Part shown: piece after piece, positions 21,235 to 30,424 of the stretch
Layout of the letters: every line of letters starts with the position of its first letter
How positions within the stretch are numbered: position 1 is the stretch's first letter
Origin: Chara braunii
Taxonomy: Eukaryota > Streptophyta > Charophyceae > Charales > Characeae
Direction of reading: 5' to 3'
Length of the DNA stretch: 30,710 bases
NCBI GenBank assembly: GCA_003427395.1
Contig: BFEA01000212.1
Coordinates: 731,827 to 762,536 of the forward strand
Program-made: the position numbers and the translations under genes
Notes under the pieces: generated by a model
Database searches by the model: none
Told to the model about the DNA's origin: nothing
What the model saw: the letters and a program-made list of their open reading frames with translations, nothing else

Positions 21235-22089
21235 CTTGGCACCGAATCGAAGGGTGCGGTAGAGGAATAGTAGGCGTCGCGAACGCTAAGAGTCCGCCTG
21301 TGGAAGTTGACCGTGTGATTCGCACTTGCAAGCCAAGGCATTCCCAGAATGATGTCGAAGTCCTTATCGAGAATATCGAATGTCACCGGTTCGCATGCAT
21401 GAGGTGCGAATATGACCGGTACGACCTCAATGTGACGGTCGAGAAGTTGCTGCGTTTTCCCATCCGCCACCTTGATCGCCGTCGGGTTCGCCTTCCTCCG
21501 AACTTGTGCGGCAAGGCTAGCCCTTTGCATAAAGGATTGGCTCATGAAATTGCGAGACGCGCCGCTATCCAGCAAAGCGCTGCAGGACGCTTGCCCAACC
21601 TGGATGCGGACATACATGAGCGGTGCGTTGTTGTCATCGTACCGCTGCGTGCGAAACTCGCGGGCCACCTTGGTAGTATACGCAAGGATGCCCCCCACCA
21701 CGACTTCGTCTCCCGTCAGCGAATGGTGGTGCATAGAAGGATAAGTAAGTGTGGAGATGAGCGCATAGTGTTGCGCATAGCCATGCAAAGTCCTCGGACG
21801 TGAGCGGGTCCAATACCTCTATGTTGAACTCGCTTGTCGATTCCCGTGAAGCACCACTTGAAGACGATATGTCGCCACTGCCGGACGGAGAAGAAACCGT
21901 ACACACTTCTTGTCCTTGAGCTTGAGTACCCAGCGTAGGAACGAGCCGGGCAGCATAGTCCTCAAGAGAAAGTAGAAGAGGAGGACTATCGACTTCCGCG
22001 TGCGCCTCTGAATGAAGGCCGGCTACTCGCGAAGAAACCAGTTCTAGAGGTGTCGAGAGTGTTGTCGAGTCACTCTCGGCGGTGCTCAA
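21235..22089 (-). pseudogene. Pol N-terminal linker and aspartic protease
   Basis: The linker reads from about 22089 (overlapping the gag TGA at 22086-22088 in another frame) through a Ser-rich region to about 21785. The coding signal then changes frame. The protease domain has the catalytic motif LLDSGASRNFMS (Asp-Ser-Gly-Ala at 21558-21569) and the second conserved block DIILGMPWL. Between about 21250 and 21230 the frame changes once more before the RT region. The protease normally processes the Gag-Pol polyprotein. The gag/pol overlap is only a few bases and would need a frameshift, or a mutation relative to the ancestor. Confidence 0.85.
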
Positions 22090-23611
22090 TTTCCCTGTTT
22101 GCCCTTGCCTTTCAATGGGCAGACCGGTGTCTGATGCAGATCACTGTTGCACCATAGGCAATGGTGGAATCTCGTGCGTGCCTTGAATGGTAGCTCGGAG
22201 ATGCCGTATTGGGTCCAAGGGGCTGGAGCTGTTGCACCGGGCCCGGGGCTAGATGCGGTGTTTGTCTTCGGTTTGCCGCATCCTTGGCCTCTACTGGGGC
22301 GGCCACCTTCTCGGGCGGCTGCGAGTCTGTCCCCTTCACTGGCAGACACAACCTCGCTGGTTTGGTCAAACGGCGTTGCTGCCGCAACCACGACCACTCT
22401 TGGCCGATGCTGGTCCCTACTCGGGCCTGCCGCAGACGAACGCAGATTCTTCGCCTCCTTGTTCGTAATGATGATCTGCGCGGCCTTGTAAAAAGTTCCG
22501 CCGTCGACGTCAAGGTGTCCTCGACGTGAGTCAGGGCATTACTTAATGTCGGACAGGACCTTGAGATGAAGTAATGGCGGATGGCTTTGAAGCCCATCTG
22601 GATGTCTGGGACTGATGTCAAGCGTTGGTACTCGGCGATCCAGTCGGTACTCGGCAGCGTGCCTTGTTCGAAGACCATGAGCTTGTCCATAGCTTTGATC
22701 TCCGTCGGCTCAACCTGGTACCGCTTGTGCCACGCCGCGCTCAGATCATCCCAACTGATCTTGGTGTGCAAGTCGGCAGCTACCACTCAGTACTTGGACA
22801 AGAGGTTGTCCAACCAAGCCTGACACGCTCCCTCTGAGCGAGAGTACAAGTATGCGTGGTGCTTGTGTTCTTTGACGTTATGGAGCTGCGGTGTGAGCTC
22901 GAACTTGCGGAACCATGGAATCGGATCTGTCTTGATCGAGTCGCAGAAGATCTCCAGCCCGTCAAACTTTGGAGCTGTCTCGCGAGGCTCCGAACTCGAG
23001 GTATTGGCGGTGGTACAGATCCGCTGCTGCAACTGTTGCGTTGCGGTCTGCTGTAACTGTGCGCCGTCCTGGAGGGAGCCGACGTGCATCTCCAATGCTT
23101 CGAGGCGATCGGAGGTAGTGGAAGAGCTTGCATCGGGTGCGGCGACAGGTCGCTGCTCCAGCTGCTGCACGCGGTTTTGTAATTTAGCTGGCGAACCGTC
23201 GAGGCTGTGGATATCCTCCTGCTGCGTAATGCATGTAGCCAGGAGGTATGTGAGATGCGAGAGGAGAAGGGCGATCTTGTTTTCGCAATCCTCCAACTTG
23301 CCATTCTCAGCCTCGGTCCGCCATTCCGCTGCCATTGTGAGCAAGGTCCGCTCTCCGCTAAATATCTTCTCACGACGTTGGTTCCTTTCTTCATCGGCAG
23401 CCCTTGCTGCTGCCTCGTCATGCTGGCGCTGTTGTTCAAGTGCCAGCAGACGTGCCTGCTCGGCATCCTCTGCCTTCTTCTTCGTTGCTGCAGCTGCGTC
23501 ATCTGCCCGTTTCTTTGTCTCGGTACTCCAAGCCAGCATCCAGGCCCGACAGGCCTCGTCTGCTTCACCGGGCCTCTGGTCCATGACGGCTGTCTGTGAC
23601 CGCAACAGCAT
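22086..23611 (-). pseudogene. Ty3/gypsy gag with stop and frameshift
   Basis: This is the capsid/nucleocapsid precursor. The first ATG in the long frame is at 23611; the frame is open further upstream without an ATG. After a Lys/Ala/Glu/Gln-rich segment that looks like a long coiled coil (about 23560-23080) comes the capsid region with FDGLEIFCDSIKTDPIPWF. An in-frame TGA at 22787-22789 follows LLSKY, and the sequence resumes in the same frame with VVAADLHTKISWDDL. One missing base at about 22489, after STAELF, shifts the frame. The final frame ends in a CX2CX4HX4C knuckle (CLWCNSDLHQTPVC, 22119-22160) and TGA at 22086-22088. The antisense frames of 260 and 130 codons at 22863-23660 are shadows. 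Confidence 0.88.
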
Positions 23612-24468
23612 GTACCAAGCCGGGGGCCTGTTGACGTGGTATTCCTGCTCTGTCGGCTGACGTGGCCTGCTGACGTGTCCTGCTGACGTGGCCTGCTGAC
23701 GTGGCAACTCACCAATGCCGTTGCAGGGGGTACCCGCAGATAGGCAGAGAAGGTAAGGCCAGAGGGGGCAACAACATAGATGGGGAGGGTGGGTGGGAAG
23801 AATCGCCCAGATAAGGAGCCACTAATCAAAAAAAGAAAAGTTTGAACTTTGCGAAAAAAAAATTCGAGAAAAATAAAAATCCCGACTTTTGCAAGTTCAG
23901 TAGGTCTCCCAATCTCCCTTGACGTTCGAAATGATCAATGGAGAGAAAAAAATTTCGGCTTCAGACTGCAAATGATTATAGAACTGACTAACAGGATCCT
24001 AGAACTGCGAGAAAAATTTCCGAAAAGAAATGACAAGTATTCGAATTTTCTCAGATGAGAATATTCGCTGTTTGGAAAATAATACCTGCAGGAGGGATTT
24101 TCCGTACCGTTTTCAGAAAAACGAATTTCGAAACAGAAGATATTCCGAATTTCTAAGTAACGGAAAATGCAACAGGAAATCGAAATTTTTGAAAAGAAAA
24201 ATATTCCGGATTTTTAACAACGAAATTTTGTATTTTCGGAAGAAAAACGAAAATGGAGATTTCAGATGTTGCACTAATGCAATTTTCCACCACAGAATAG
24301 CGAGAAAATAAAATCCAAGAAAAGAAAAAAAAAATCGATTTTCGGTAGTAAGGTCAAAATGGTGATTTTGGGGTCTAACTAATGTGCTCTAATCAATCAA
24401 TAAAGACTAATCAGCTATTTAGTCCCCGCACACGTGTCAGATCAGGTTGTCCTGATTCACGTGCGGTG
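23612..24468 (-). other. AT-rich retroelement leader
   Basis: This is the untranslated leader between the primer-binding site and gag. On the minus strand it is T-rich with many GAAAATT/GAATATT words. A 13-bp repeat (GCTGACGTGGCCT and variants, four copies) lies at about 23655-23705 on the plus strand. The plus-strand frames at 23849-24311 follow from this composition and are not genes. Confidence 0.7.
24431..24463 (-). repeat. Leader hairpin next to the primer-binding site
   Basis: CACGTG, four bases, ATCAGG, loop TTGT, CCTGAT, one base, CACGTG: a 6-bp perfect stem nested inside a second 6-bp stem, 6 bp from the primer-binding site. Leader hairpins in LTR elements often take part in dimerisation or packaging; that role is inferred here from position only. 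Confidence 0.7.
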
Positions 24469-24480
24469 CACCGATACCAA
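24469..24480 (-). promoter_or_regulatory. Primer-binding site (initiator tRNA-Met type)
   Basis: On the minus strand TGGTATCGGTGC begins two bases after the LTR end. The usual plant site complementary to initiator tRNA-Met is TGGTATCAGAGC, which matches at 10 of 12 positions. It would prime minus-strand DNA synthesis. Confidence 0.75.
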
Positions 24481-24481
24481 C

Positions 24482-25846
24482 TGTTACATGCTCAGGTGAG
24501 CGATATACATCATAACCGAGGATCCGCAATGTGATAAAAAGGACAGAATGGACAATTCAGTGCAAGTAGAATCTCAACGAGCAATGTGCATTCTCATACA
24601 TACAAAATGGTGCTGAATAGCGCAGTGGAAGATTTAGATACAAGTCCTGACCTGACCGGGACTGACCTCATTCACGTAGCAAAAGATAGCGAAGCAGAAT
24701 GCTAGAATGCTAATGACTAGCCCAATCAATGTTTGAATGCAGACCAAACATACATCGTATCCATCACCAAGTGTGAAGGAGCCTGGCGCTGTACACAGGA
24801 AGAAAGCGCCAGGTCCAGACATACGCAGACGAAGAGGAGGGAATCGGACGAAAGGAGGGAGAGAGATGGGAATGTCGTCAACACCAAGTCTTTGTCACAA
24901 GTCCCAAATAGTCCCTCCTTATAATGTCTGAAGTCCAAAAGTCGAGTCTGGATCCGATGTCACCAAGCTCTGTCTCTCTTCTCTCGTAGTCTGCAGATGC
25001 AGTGAAGTCAGATGATGAGAGGGGGAGAAGGAGATGGTGGTCTGAGAAGAGGAAGAAGAAGAACTCTCTCTTTCTCTGTTACAAGCCAGATACTAACCTG
25101 TGATGTTGGCGCTGTGCTGCAGGTACCTCGAAGACGAAGCTGGAGCAACGGCGCTGCAGGTGAGTACCCAAGGCCTCCGCCCAATCTCTCTCTCTCTCTC
25201 TAGTGCTATCCTAGCTATGGCGCCCAGCGCTGGAGACTACAGCTACCTACTGCGCCCAGCGCTGGAGACTACAGCTACCTACTGCGCCCAGCGCTGAAGA
25301 CTAAAGGCTAACGCTACTACTACTCCCTGCAGCGCTCCCTCCAGAGTGCTGCTCCCGAATCCTGAGGACTACAACTGCCTCCTGCCTGCCTCGTGAAGTG
25401 CATGGGAAGTTCCTATGTACTACCTCGGCCTGCCTCCTGACTGCCTGAAGGGCGAGCCAGGCTGAGGAGGCTGCTCTTGCCAATGCCGAAGTGTGCCAGG
25501 GGCTGGCGCTGCAGCAGCTGCTTGAGGCTGGCGTGGGAACAGGCTAAGAATAGCCTGTTCCCGAAACCCTGGTTCCGTGCCTGAGTTTCAGGGCCGGTTG
25601 TTCTGATGAACGACCGAAAATGGCCCTTCGTTTCAGGCTAAAAAGGCTGTTGCCTTTTTTAGTCTGAAACGACGCAGGTATAGGCCCTGGAATTCAGGCT
25701 TTCGGGCTGAACCGACATGGGGCCTGTAAGCCTGGATTTCAGGCTTTCGGCCTGAAATTCAGGCTTTCGGCCTGAAATTCAGGCTTTCGACCTGAAGGAC
25801 GCAGGGCCTGGAAAATGGCCCGCGTGTGCAGGCGCAGCATGTAACA
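24482..25846 (-). repeat. 5' LTR of the minus-strand retrotransposon (1365 bp)
   Basis: The two ends form a terminal inverted repeat: TGTTACATGCT at 24482-24492 and AGCATGTAACA at 25836-25846. They start TG and end CA as LTRs do. The primer-binding site lies immediately inside. The part at 25537-25800, which is the upstream (U3) side on the minus strand, is packed with inverted repeats. A CT tract lies at about 25184-25202, and a tandem triplet GCGCCCAGCGCTG(G/A)AGACTA is at about 25219-25304. No partner LTR is present, so target-site duplication cannot be tested. Confidence 0.85.
25537..25800. repeat. Cluster of hairpins in LTR U3
   Basis: Four kinds of inverted repeat follow one another. 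GAACAGGCTA-AGAA-TAGCCTGTTC (25537-25560) is a perfect 10-bp stem. GGTTGTTC-TGAT-GAACGACC lies at 25596-25615. A nearly perfect stem of about 19 bp, CGTTTCAG...CTGAAACG, lies at 25629-25671. TTCAGGC-TTTCG-GCCTGAA units occur in tandem at about 25695-25795. All share the core CAGGC/GCCTG. Confidence 0.9.
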
Positions 25847-26474
25847 CAAAATGAGGACCTTATTTTTCCCGTGCAGGCCAGGGAGTGGTAGAGCGCACTG
25901 GGCTGCCAAAAGGAAAAACTGTCCTTGCCCAAGGCCCAACCATTCAGATTGTGATCCATGCTATGGATCCAGACACCAAAATCCGGCCATCCAGATCCCT
26001 CCCCAGTAGTCTGGATTACTGCCGTGGTTCCTACATGCTGGGGGCATCCTGGGCAGGTGAACGGCTGGGTGATCTGGATGGTCACCTGGCCGTCCACTCC
26101 CAGGTGTCGCATGCCTAATCGGCATCGGTCAGAACCAAGAACCAACCTCTCAGAGACAATACAAAATAGCACAACGGAAGACTGAAATACCCAGATCTGA
26201 CTCAGCAGGGCCGAATGACGGGACTGACAACCATCATCATCATTCATGTGAGGGGGGACTCAGCGCATCAATCATGGAAGGGGCGCTGAGTTTAGATTCA
26301 TCCATGGACGAAGAGGGGAGAAGAGACGAAGGGAAGAGCGAGATAGGGAGGATCCGCCACCATAGGCCGATGAACCCAGTCTCCAATGTATCCCCAAGGT
26401 CGCTGCTCATACAATGTCAAGGTGCAATATCACGGAGCTGGGCGAAGCCCGAAATGTCACCAAGTGTCAATGTC

Positions 26475-26476
<2 letters not shown>

Positions 26477-26572
<96 letters not shown>

Positions 26573-26595
26573 AAATCTAGATGTGTATAAGAGAC

Positions 26596-26658
<63 letters not shown>
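26477..26658. repeat. (CT)n(GT)n microsatellite, interrupted by adaptor
   Basis: CT repeats at 26477-26514 are followed directly by GT repeats at 26515-26571. After a 26-base interruption, TG repeats run again from 26598 to 26658. The open frames that cross it are low-complexity artefacts. Confidence 0.95.
26579..26597 (+). other. Tn5/Nextera mosaic-end adaptor left in the assembly
   Basis: AGATGTGTATAAGAGACAG is the exact 19-base Tn5 mosaic end used in Nextera libraries. It is preceded by GCAAATCT, close to the ACACATCT that ends the reverse-complement adaptor, as in a mate-pair junction whose first half was partly overwritten. It lies inside a dinucleotide repeat, where assembly is least constrained. 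It is not native sequence; the microsatellite length here and possibly the join across it are unreliable. Confidence 0.93.
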
Positions 26659-26659
<1 letters not shown>

Positions 26660-27199
26660 CATACTAGGTACTGACCTGCTAAAAGACGTCGCCTTGATGC
26701 AGGTACGGACGTGGTGAAGACGAAGCTGGAGCTATGGCGTGACAGGTAAGTCGACAGGTAAGTCCCCTGGCCTCCACCCATCTCAACTCTACTCCCTGCT
26801 CCTGCTGCAGCGTGCTGCAGCCCAAGCTCGGTGTCGTGTCCTAACACGCTGTGACGATTACAGCGTCTGCCTATGTCGACTGCTGGTACTACCTACCTAC
26901 AGCTGAGGCGGGCCAGCTATATATAGCACTGGCCCAGCCTCGGAGGAGAAGAGGTTGTCTCCAAAAACGGACTGGTGCCTAAACTGGCGCCCAAAACGAA
27001 TCTGCCGCCTAAACCAACTTGGTGCCTAAACTGCCAAACTGCCGACTGGTACCTGGCGCCTAACGAAATGCGGCCAAATGGAACTCGGGCCTGCCTAACC
27101 TGAACTGGGCCTGGCACCTAGCGAAACGGTGCCCAGGGCCTAATCTGGACCTGTTAGTTCTCCTAACCTTGGCCTGAAACGACACCTAACAGACCTCTA

Positions 27200-27591
27200 G
27201 CCCGGTCCTACCCCTAAACCTACCGGTTGGGCCCTATAGTGGCCCATGTGGGACCCGTGGACCGGTCGGGTGCATAGGGTTTTAGCCACTAAGTGGTTTG
27301 GTCATGCAATTGTGTATGGTCACAGGTGTGTGTGGGTACCGGGTATTGTGTATGGGTACAAGCGTGCAGGTATCTTTTCGTCTTCACCATGAAGAGCATA
27401 GCGAGCAAGGCTGTGATTTGAACATTGATGCGTTCTGTCGTTGCTATGGAGCATTTGTGCTCTCTACTGTGGTTAGAACAGTGATTGTGAAAGTTCAAAC
27501 GTTATCATGGGCCAAAGATGTGTTGTTGAGGATGTTGGTAACAATTGTGATTTTATGGGCAGATGAGAATGACATGTCTTTCGTGAAACAG
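27200..27591. other. Non-coding, probably intron or 5' flank of the kinase gene
   Basis: CCTAA-rich low-complexity sequence continues to about 27225, then T/G-rich sequence. A frame at 27298-27609 is open but has no recognised domain, and it runs past the likely splice acceptor at 27590-27591. Confidence 0.4.
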
Positions 27592-27816
27592 GGCAGTTCG
27601 TGCAGTTAATGAAGCTTTCAAACTGCAAAGGCGGCATTCAAAGGAAATTGAAGATACGAAAGACGAACGGTTTGCCGATCAGAATCAAGCACGACCTGAC
27701 GAGAAGCCAGGAACAGCTGAGGTGTCGGTGGGCTCTCCGAGAGGCTCAGGGTCACGCAGTGGGAATGCAAATGCGGGTGGAAGTCGTGGAAATGTGCGTC
27801 AAGATAAGTGCTACCA
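27592..27816 (+). CDS. Probable exon of Raf-like MAPKKK (regulatory region)
   Basis: The frame reading AVRAVNEAFKLQRRHSKE, then a Ser/Gly/Asn-rich stretch, resembles the RAV-x-x-(M)NE-x-(F/L)K segment that lies between the N-terminal EDR1-type domain and the kinase domain in plant Raf-like kinases. That comparison is from memory. The frame is closed by stops just upstream, so the exon should start at an acceptor such as ACAG at 27588-27591. Two donors are possible: GTGCGT at 27794 (phase 0, compatible with the exon at 30067) or GTATGT at 27817 (phase 2, which would need another exon between). Earlier exons with the EDR1 domain were not found in the window. Confidence 0.5.
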
Positions 27817-27819
27817 GTA

Positions 27820-28520
27820 TGTTTGATTACTTCCTGTCATGGTTGTCTGCTTGTCGTTCTGAATTTGATCCAAATGTGCGCGTGCTACAGTTGGAGAATT
27901 AGAGAGCACCTGGGCATTCTGCACCAGGTAGAGCCCCTGAGATGCAAAATGCTGCAGTGTACCTTAGGCACAAGAAAATGTCCTGTGTCATGCTAGAACA
28001 GTCGTGAAGTACACGTGTTCAAGCACCATGCACACAGGGCGCACAGCAGGAGAGCGGCTTAGTAGTCAGCCAATCTGTAGAACAGACATAGACAGCCAGG
28101 CATCTGACATCGCCTTGGTGGTGAGCTGGTTGGATCGTTCCAGGTCCATTGACTGGCACGATCCGCCGTTCAGCATTACTCTCCGAGGTCGATGCCGTGC
28201 TGTTCCCTCCGTTCTCTGTTCTTGGTCTTCTCGGTTTGATACAACCACGCGATAAGTGGGCTGGTTCTCCACAATGATAGCACTTTGGAATTTGATTATC
28301 TCCCATTGTCGAAGATTACGCAGCCACCGTCAACAAGTTTGATTCCCTGTCTGTGTCATGGTTGTCTACTTGTCGTTCTGAATTTGATCCAAATGTGCAC
28401 GTGCTAGAATGAGAGAATTTGGGACCACCTGGGCATTCTGCACCAGGTAGAGCCTCGGAGATGCAAAATGCTGCACTGTACCTTTGGCAGAAGAAAACGT
28501 CCTTGCTGAAATTTGGCCCA
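27820..28520. repeat. Direct duplication (519-bp period) around a gag fragment
   Basis: TCATGGTTGTCTNCTTGTCG begins at 27837 and at 28356, and about 150 bp after each copy matches, including CACCTGGGCATTCTGCACCAGG. The first copy begins right at the end of the putative kinase exon. The 330 bp between the copies is mostly the CCHC gag fragment. Confidence 0.88.
28019..28306 (-). pseudogene. CCHC zinc-knuckle gag fragment
   Basis: A 95-codon frame from ATG 28306 has a perfect CX2CX4HX4C knuckle only eight residues from its start (CYHCGEPAHLSRGC, 28241-28282), followed by a basic/Ser/Asn-rich tail. Retrotransposon gag proteins carry such knuckles, but here no capsid, protease or RT flanks it. 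It sits antisense in an intron of the kinase gene, between two copies of a direct duplication. A short host CCHC protein exon is a less likely alternative. Confidence 0.5.
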
Positions 28521-29591
28521 TGAGAGAATTAGTGAGATGCTTCTGGACTTTTCCTGTCTGCGTGAGATACACTCATGCATATGTGGAAGTTCAGGTGCAT
28601 GTGTCATTTTGCGAATGGGTGCTGTAATTTTTTCAGATACTGATTGTATGGTTGTAGCCAGCTAATGTCCTGAAGGCTGCCGTAGCAATCCCTATATTTT
28701 AGCACATTCCTCCCATCCTACATTAGTTGTGCTTTGTGTTGGTGAACTGTCTTCATGTGTATTGTGTAAATGACTGTCAGCCTCATTCTGAATAGCACGT
28801 GACTTTGCTGTGTGGATTATCAGATTGTGTACTGACCCTTATCTCCTCCAAATCGCTCCTTCCGAAGACATCATGTTGGTGCACCTGCCTCACTGAATCC
28901 ATGTGGTGGGGAGGAACCTTGCCATGTAATCAACCAGGGACTCACCTGGAATGGAACAATCTAATAGCTCGTTGTGGTCCAATATTTGATTTCTGTGTGC
29001 GTCCCCTGCCTGTGGATGAGCAGTTCTCTCGAACACACCTGCAACTTGTTTGCCTATGTTTGATCCAGTCAATGCTGTACAGTTATCTAGTACATTCCAT
29101 CACCTTATTCATTGCGCTTTCACAGCATGATTGAGGCTACTGCTGCTTGGAAAATCCCATTGATTGCCTTTTTTACTCTCACTTTCCTGATGCACTTAAA
29201 CTACCAGTACTTCCTAGCCTCTTTTTCGCGATGAAGATTTCTGCTGCACGCAGAGTTCTGACGAACTGGCGTGGGCGCGATCAGAGTCTTTTTGGCTGAT
29301 GCTGCCCCAAAAGTGGCAGTGCGTTAACGGCCGCATACGGCCGCATCGGAATGGAAAAGCACTGGTGGTTTATGGCATGTCCTCTAAGGTGGGGAAGGCC
29401 TGATCTGGGTAGTCTATGTAACTGCCATGGACATGGTTCTGTCTCGTTGGCCTGTCGGTGGCATGGAGTTACTATCGTGCACAATTGCAATGAACTCAGG
29501 TCAGAATCTGCAAAGACATAGGCGAGGGTCCAGGTCTCTTGTCGTAGAGAGCTCTGAGAAAAGTTCTAAGGTCAGCTGATATAGGGTCCAG
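28521..29591 (+). other. Intron of the Raf-like kinase gene, no exon recognised
   Basis: T-rich plus-strand sequence typical of a plant intron. Frames at 28799-29134 and 28890-29072 have no domain or convincing splice sites. Confidence 0.45.
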
Positions 29592-29921
29592 GTTGAGAAG
29601 AGGCAACTTGTGCCCTTGTGTGAGACAGTTCACTCATGGAAAATCAAGAGTCAGGCCCAACTCGGAAAAAGTGGACCAGGAGTCAGAGATTTCACAGAAG
29701 TCAACCACAGCACAGATCTGTTGCACAATGAACAGTTCATTTGTTCCGGGTCCAGGCACATTGGGGCCCACAGCAAATCTGGGCTGCCGTTGGAGGAGGC
29801 GAGCCCAGGCAGGTCTTGTGCAGTCAAGGCTACGAAAGAGCAGCCAGTCCCAGTGGTTCATTCATTTTGCCTTACAAGCACTCCTGAACCCCTAACTATA
29901 GAGAGTGTGGTGGCTACATGA
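29592..29921 (+). CDS. Possible exon of the kinase gene (weak)
   Basis: An open frame of 109 codons starts after GGTCCAG at 29585-29591 and ends in TGA at 29919-29921. Its composition is protein-like (Ser, Glu, Lys, Val) and it lies between the two better-supported exons on the same strand. No clear donor is seen before the stop and no domain is recognised, so it may be chance. Confidence 0.22.
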   Translation, partial: VEKRQLVPLCETVHSWKIKSQAQLGKSGPGVRDFTEVNHSTDLLHNEQFICSGSRHIGAHSKSGLPLEEASPGRSCAVKATKEQPVPVVHSFCLTSTPEPLTIESVVAT

Positions 29922-30066
29922 AACACATCACTTTTTTTCCCAACTGCGTTTTTTTTACGAAGTCTCCTTGCTCTGTGTTATTATTGAGACATGCTACGGG
30001 AGCAGCAGTGTCACATCCCCACTATTGCCGTGATGTATCTTCCTTTCTCTCATCTTCTGGTATCAG

Positions 30067-30424
30067 GTCTGTTCAATGTGTCGCCGGAGGAACAGTTTTG
30101 ACTCGATGGATTCAGTCGACGAAGCATTCTTGCACCGATTTGACCGGATGGGAATTGATTACCCATCAAAGGGACGAGGCTCTGTCTCTGAGGAGGAGGC
30201 TGCCGCAATCCGAACACGAAGTTTGGCCCTGCGCAATCTGGTACAGATGTCAAGGGAGCCCAATGCAGCTGCTGGCGGTTGTGGTGACTCATCTGCCTCA
30301 GAATCACAGAGCCCAGGGGAAACTTCTACTTCCTCTGCTATTTTACCAGTGATGCCACAACTTCCATTTCCAGAGTGGCACATAGAGTTTTCTGAGCTCC
30401 AGATGGGTGTGAGAGTTGGTATTG
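30067..30424 (+). CDS. Raf-like MAPKKK exon entering the kinase domain
   Basis: The exon starts after the acceptor TATCAG (30061-30066), preceded by a pyrimidine-rich tract, and ends at the donor GTAAGT (30425) in phase 1. Its 119 codons give a basic, Ser-rich part (CRRRNSFDSMDSVDEAFL), an acidic/Ala-rich part, a Ser/Gly-rich linker, and then FPEWHIEFSELQMGVRVGIG. The last segment is the hallmark entry to the catalytic domain of one plant Raf-like MAPKKK subgroup: Trp-x-Ile-(D/E)-Phe-Ser-Glu-Leu followed by the first half of the Gly-rich ATP loop. The next exon should begin by completing that Gly and then the second half of the loop. It is not in the remaining 286 bp. These kinases are cytosolic Ser/Thr kinases in stress and hormone signalling. 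Confidence 0.82.

Larger units (their letters stand above)
19793..25846 (-). mobile_element. Truncated Ty3/gypsy LTR retrotransposon
   Basis: Read on the minus strand the order is LTR (25846-24482), primer-binding site, AT-rich leader, gag with CCHC knuckle, protease, reverse transcriptase and RNase H. The gag-protease-RT-RNase H order is that of Ty3/gypsy. The element stops abruptly at about 19793, just after the RNase H/connection motif FFPDHIPGK. Integrase, polypurine tract and 3' LTR are missing. The coding region carries at least one nonsense codon and about five frameshifts, so it is dead. LTR elements are not normally truncated at one end by their insertion mechanism, so the left edge is probably a later deletion or rearrangement breakpoint that also removed half of orphan copy C. 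Confidence 0.9.
26100..27200 (-). repeat. Diverged relative of the retroelement LTR
   Basis: Several blocks match the LTR at 24482-25846 in the same order. These are ACAAAATRG...GTGGAAG/ACGGAAGA followed by GGGACTGAC and CATTCA (about 24604-24676 versus 26160-26247); TGTCACCAAG-TGTC (24958 versus 26455); and GCAGGTAC...GAAGACGAAGCTGGAGC followed by CAGGTRAGT and CCTCCRCCC (25120-25185 versus 26700-26780). Exact ends were not found. It may be a solo or truncated LTR of a related subfamily. GGGCCAG-CTATATATAG-CACTGGCCC at 26911-26936 is a palindromic TATA-like site within it. Confidence 0.55.

Noticed and set aside
22863-23660. 265-codon plus-strand frame
   Set aside because: It is the antisense shadow of the gag coiled-coil region.
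23849-24311. Plus-strand Lys/Asn/Arg-rich frames
   Set aside because: They follow from the AT-rich leader of the minus-strand element; there is no domain or splice support.
26274-26847. Plus and minus frames of 124-147 codons crossing the CT/GT tract
   Set aside because: Poly-Cys-Val and poly-His-Thr runs joined through the sequencing adaptor.
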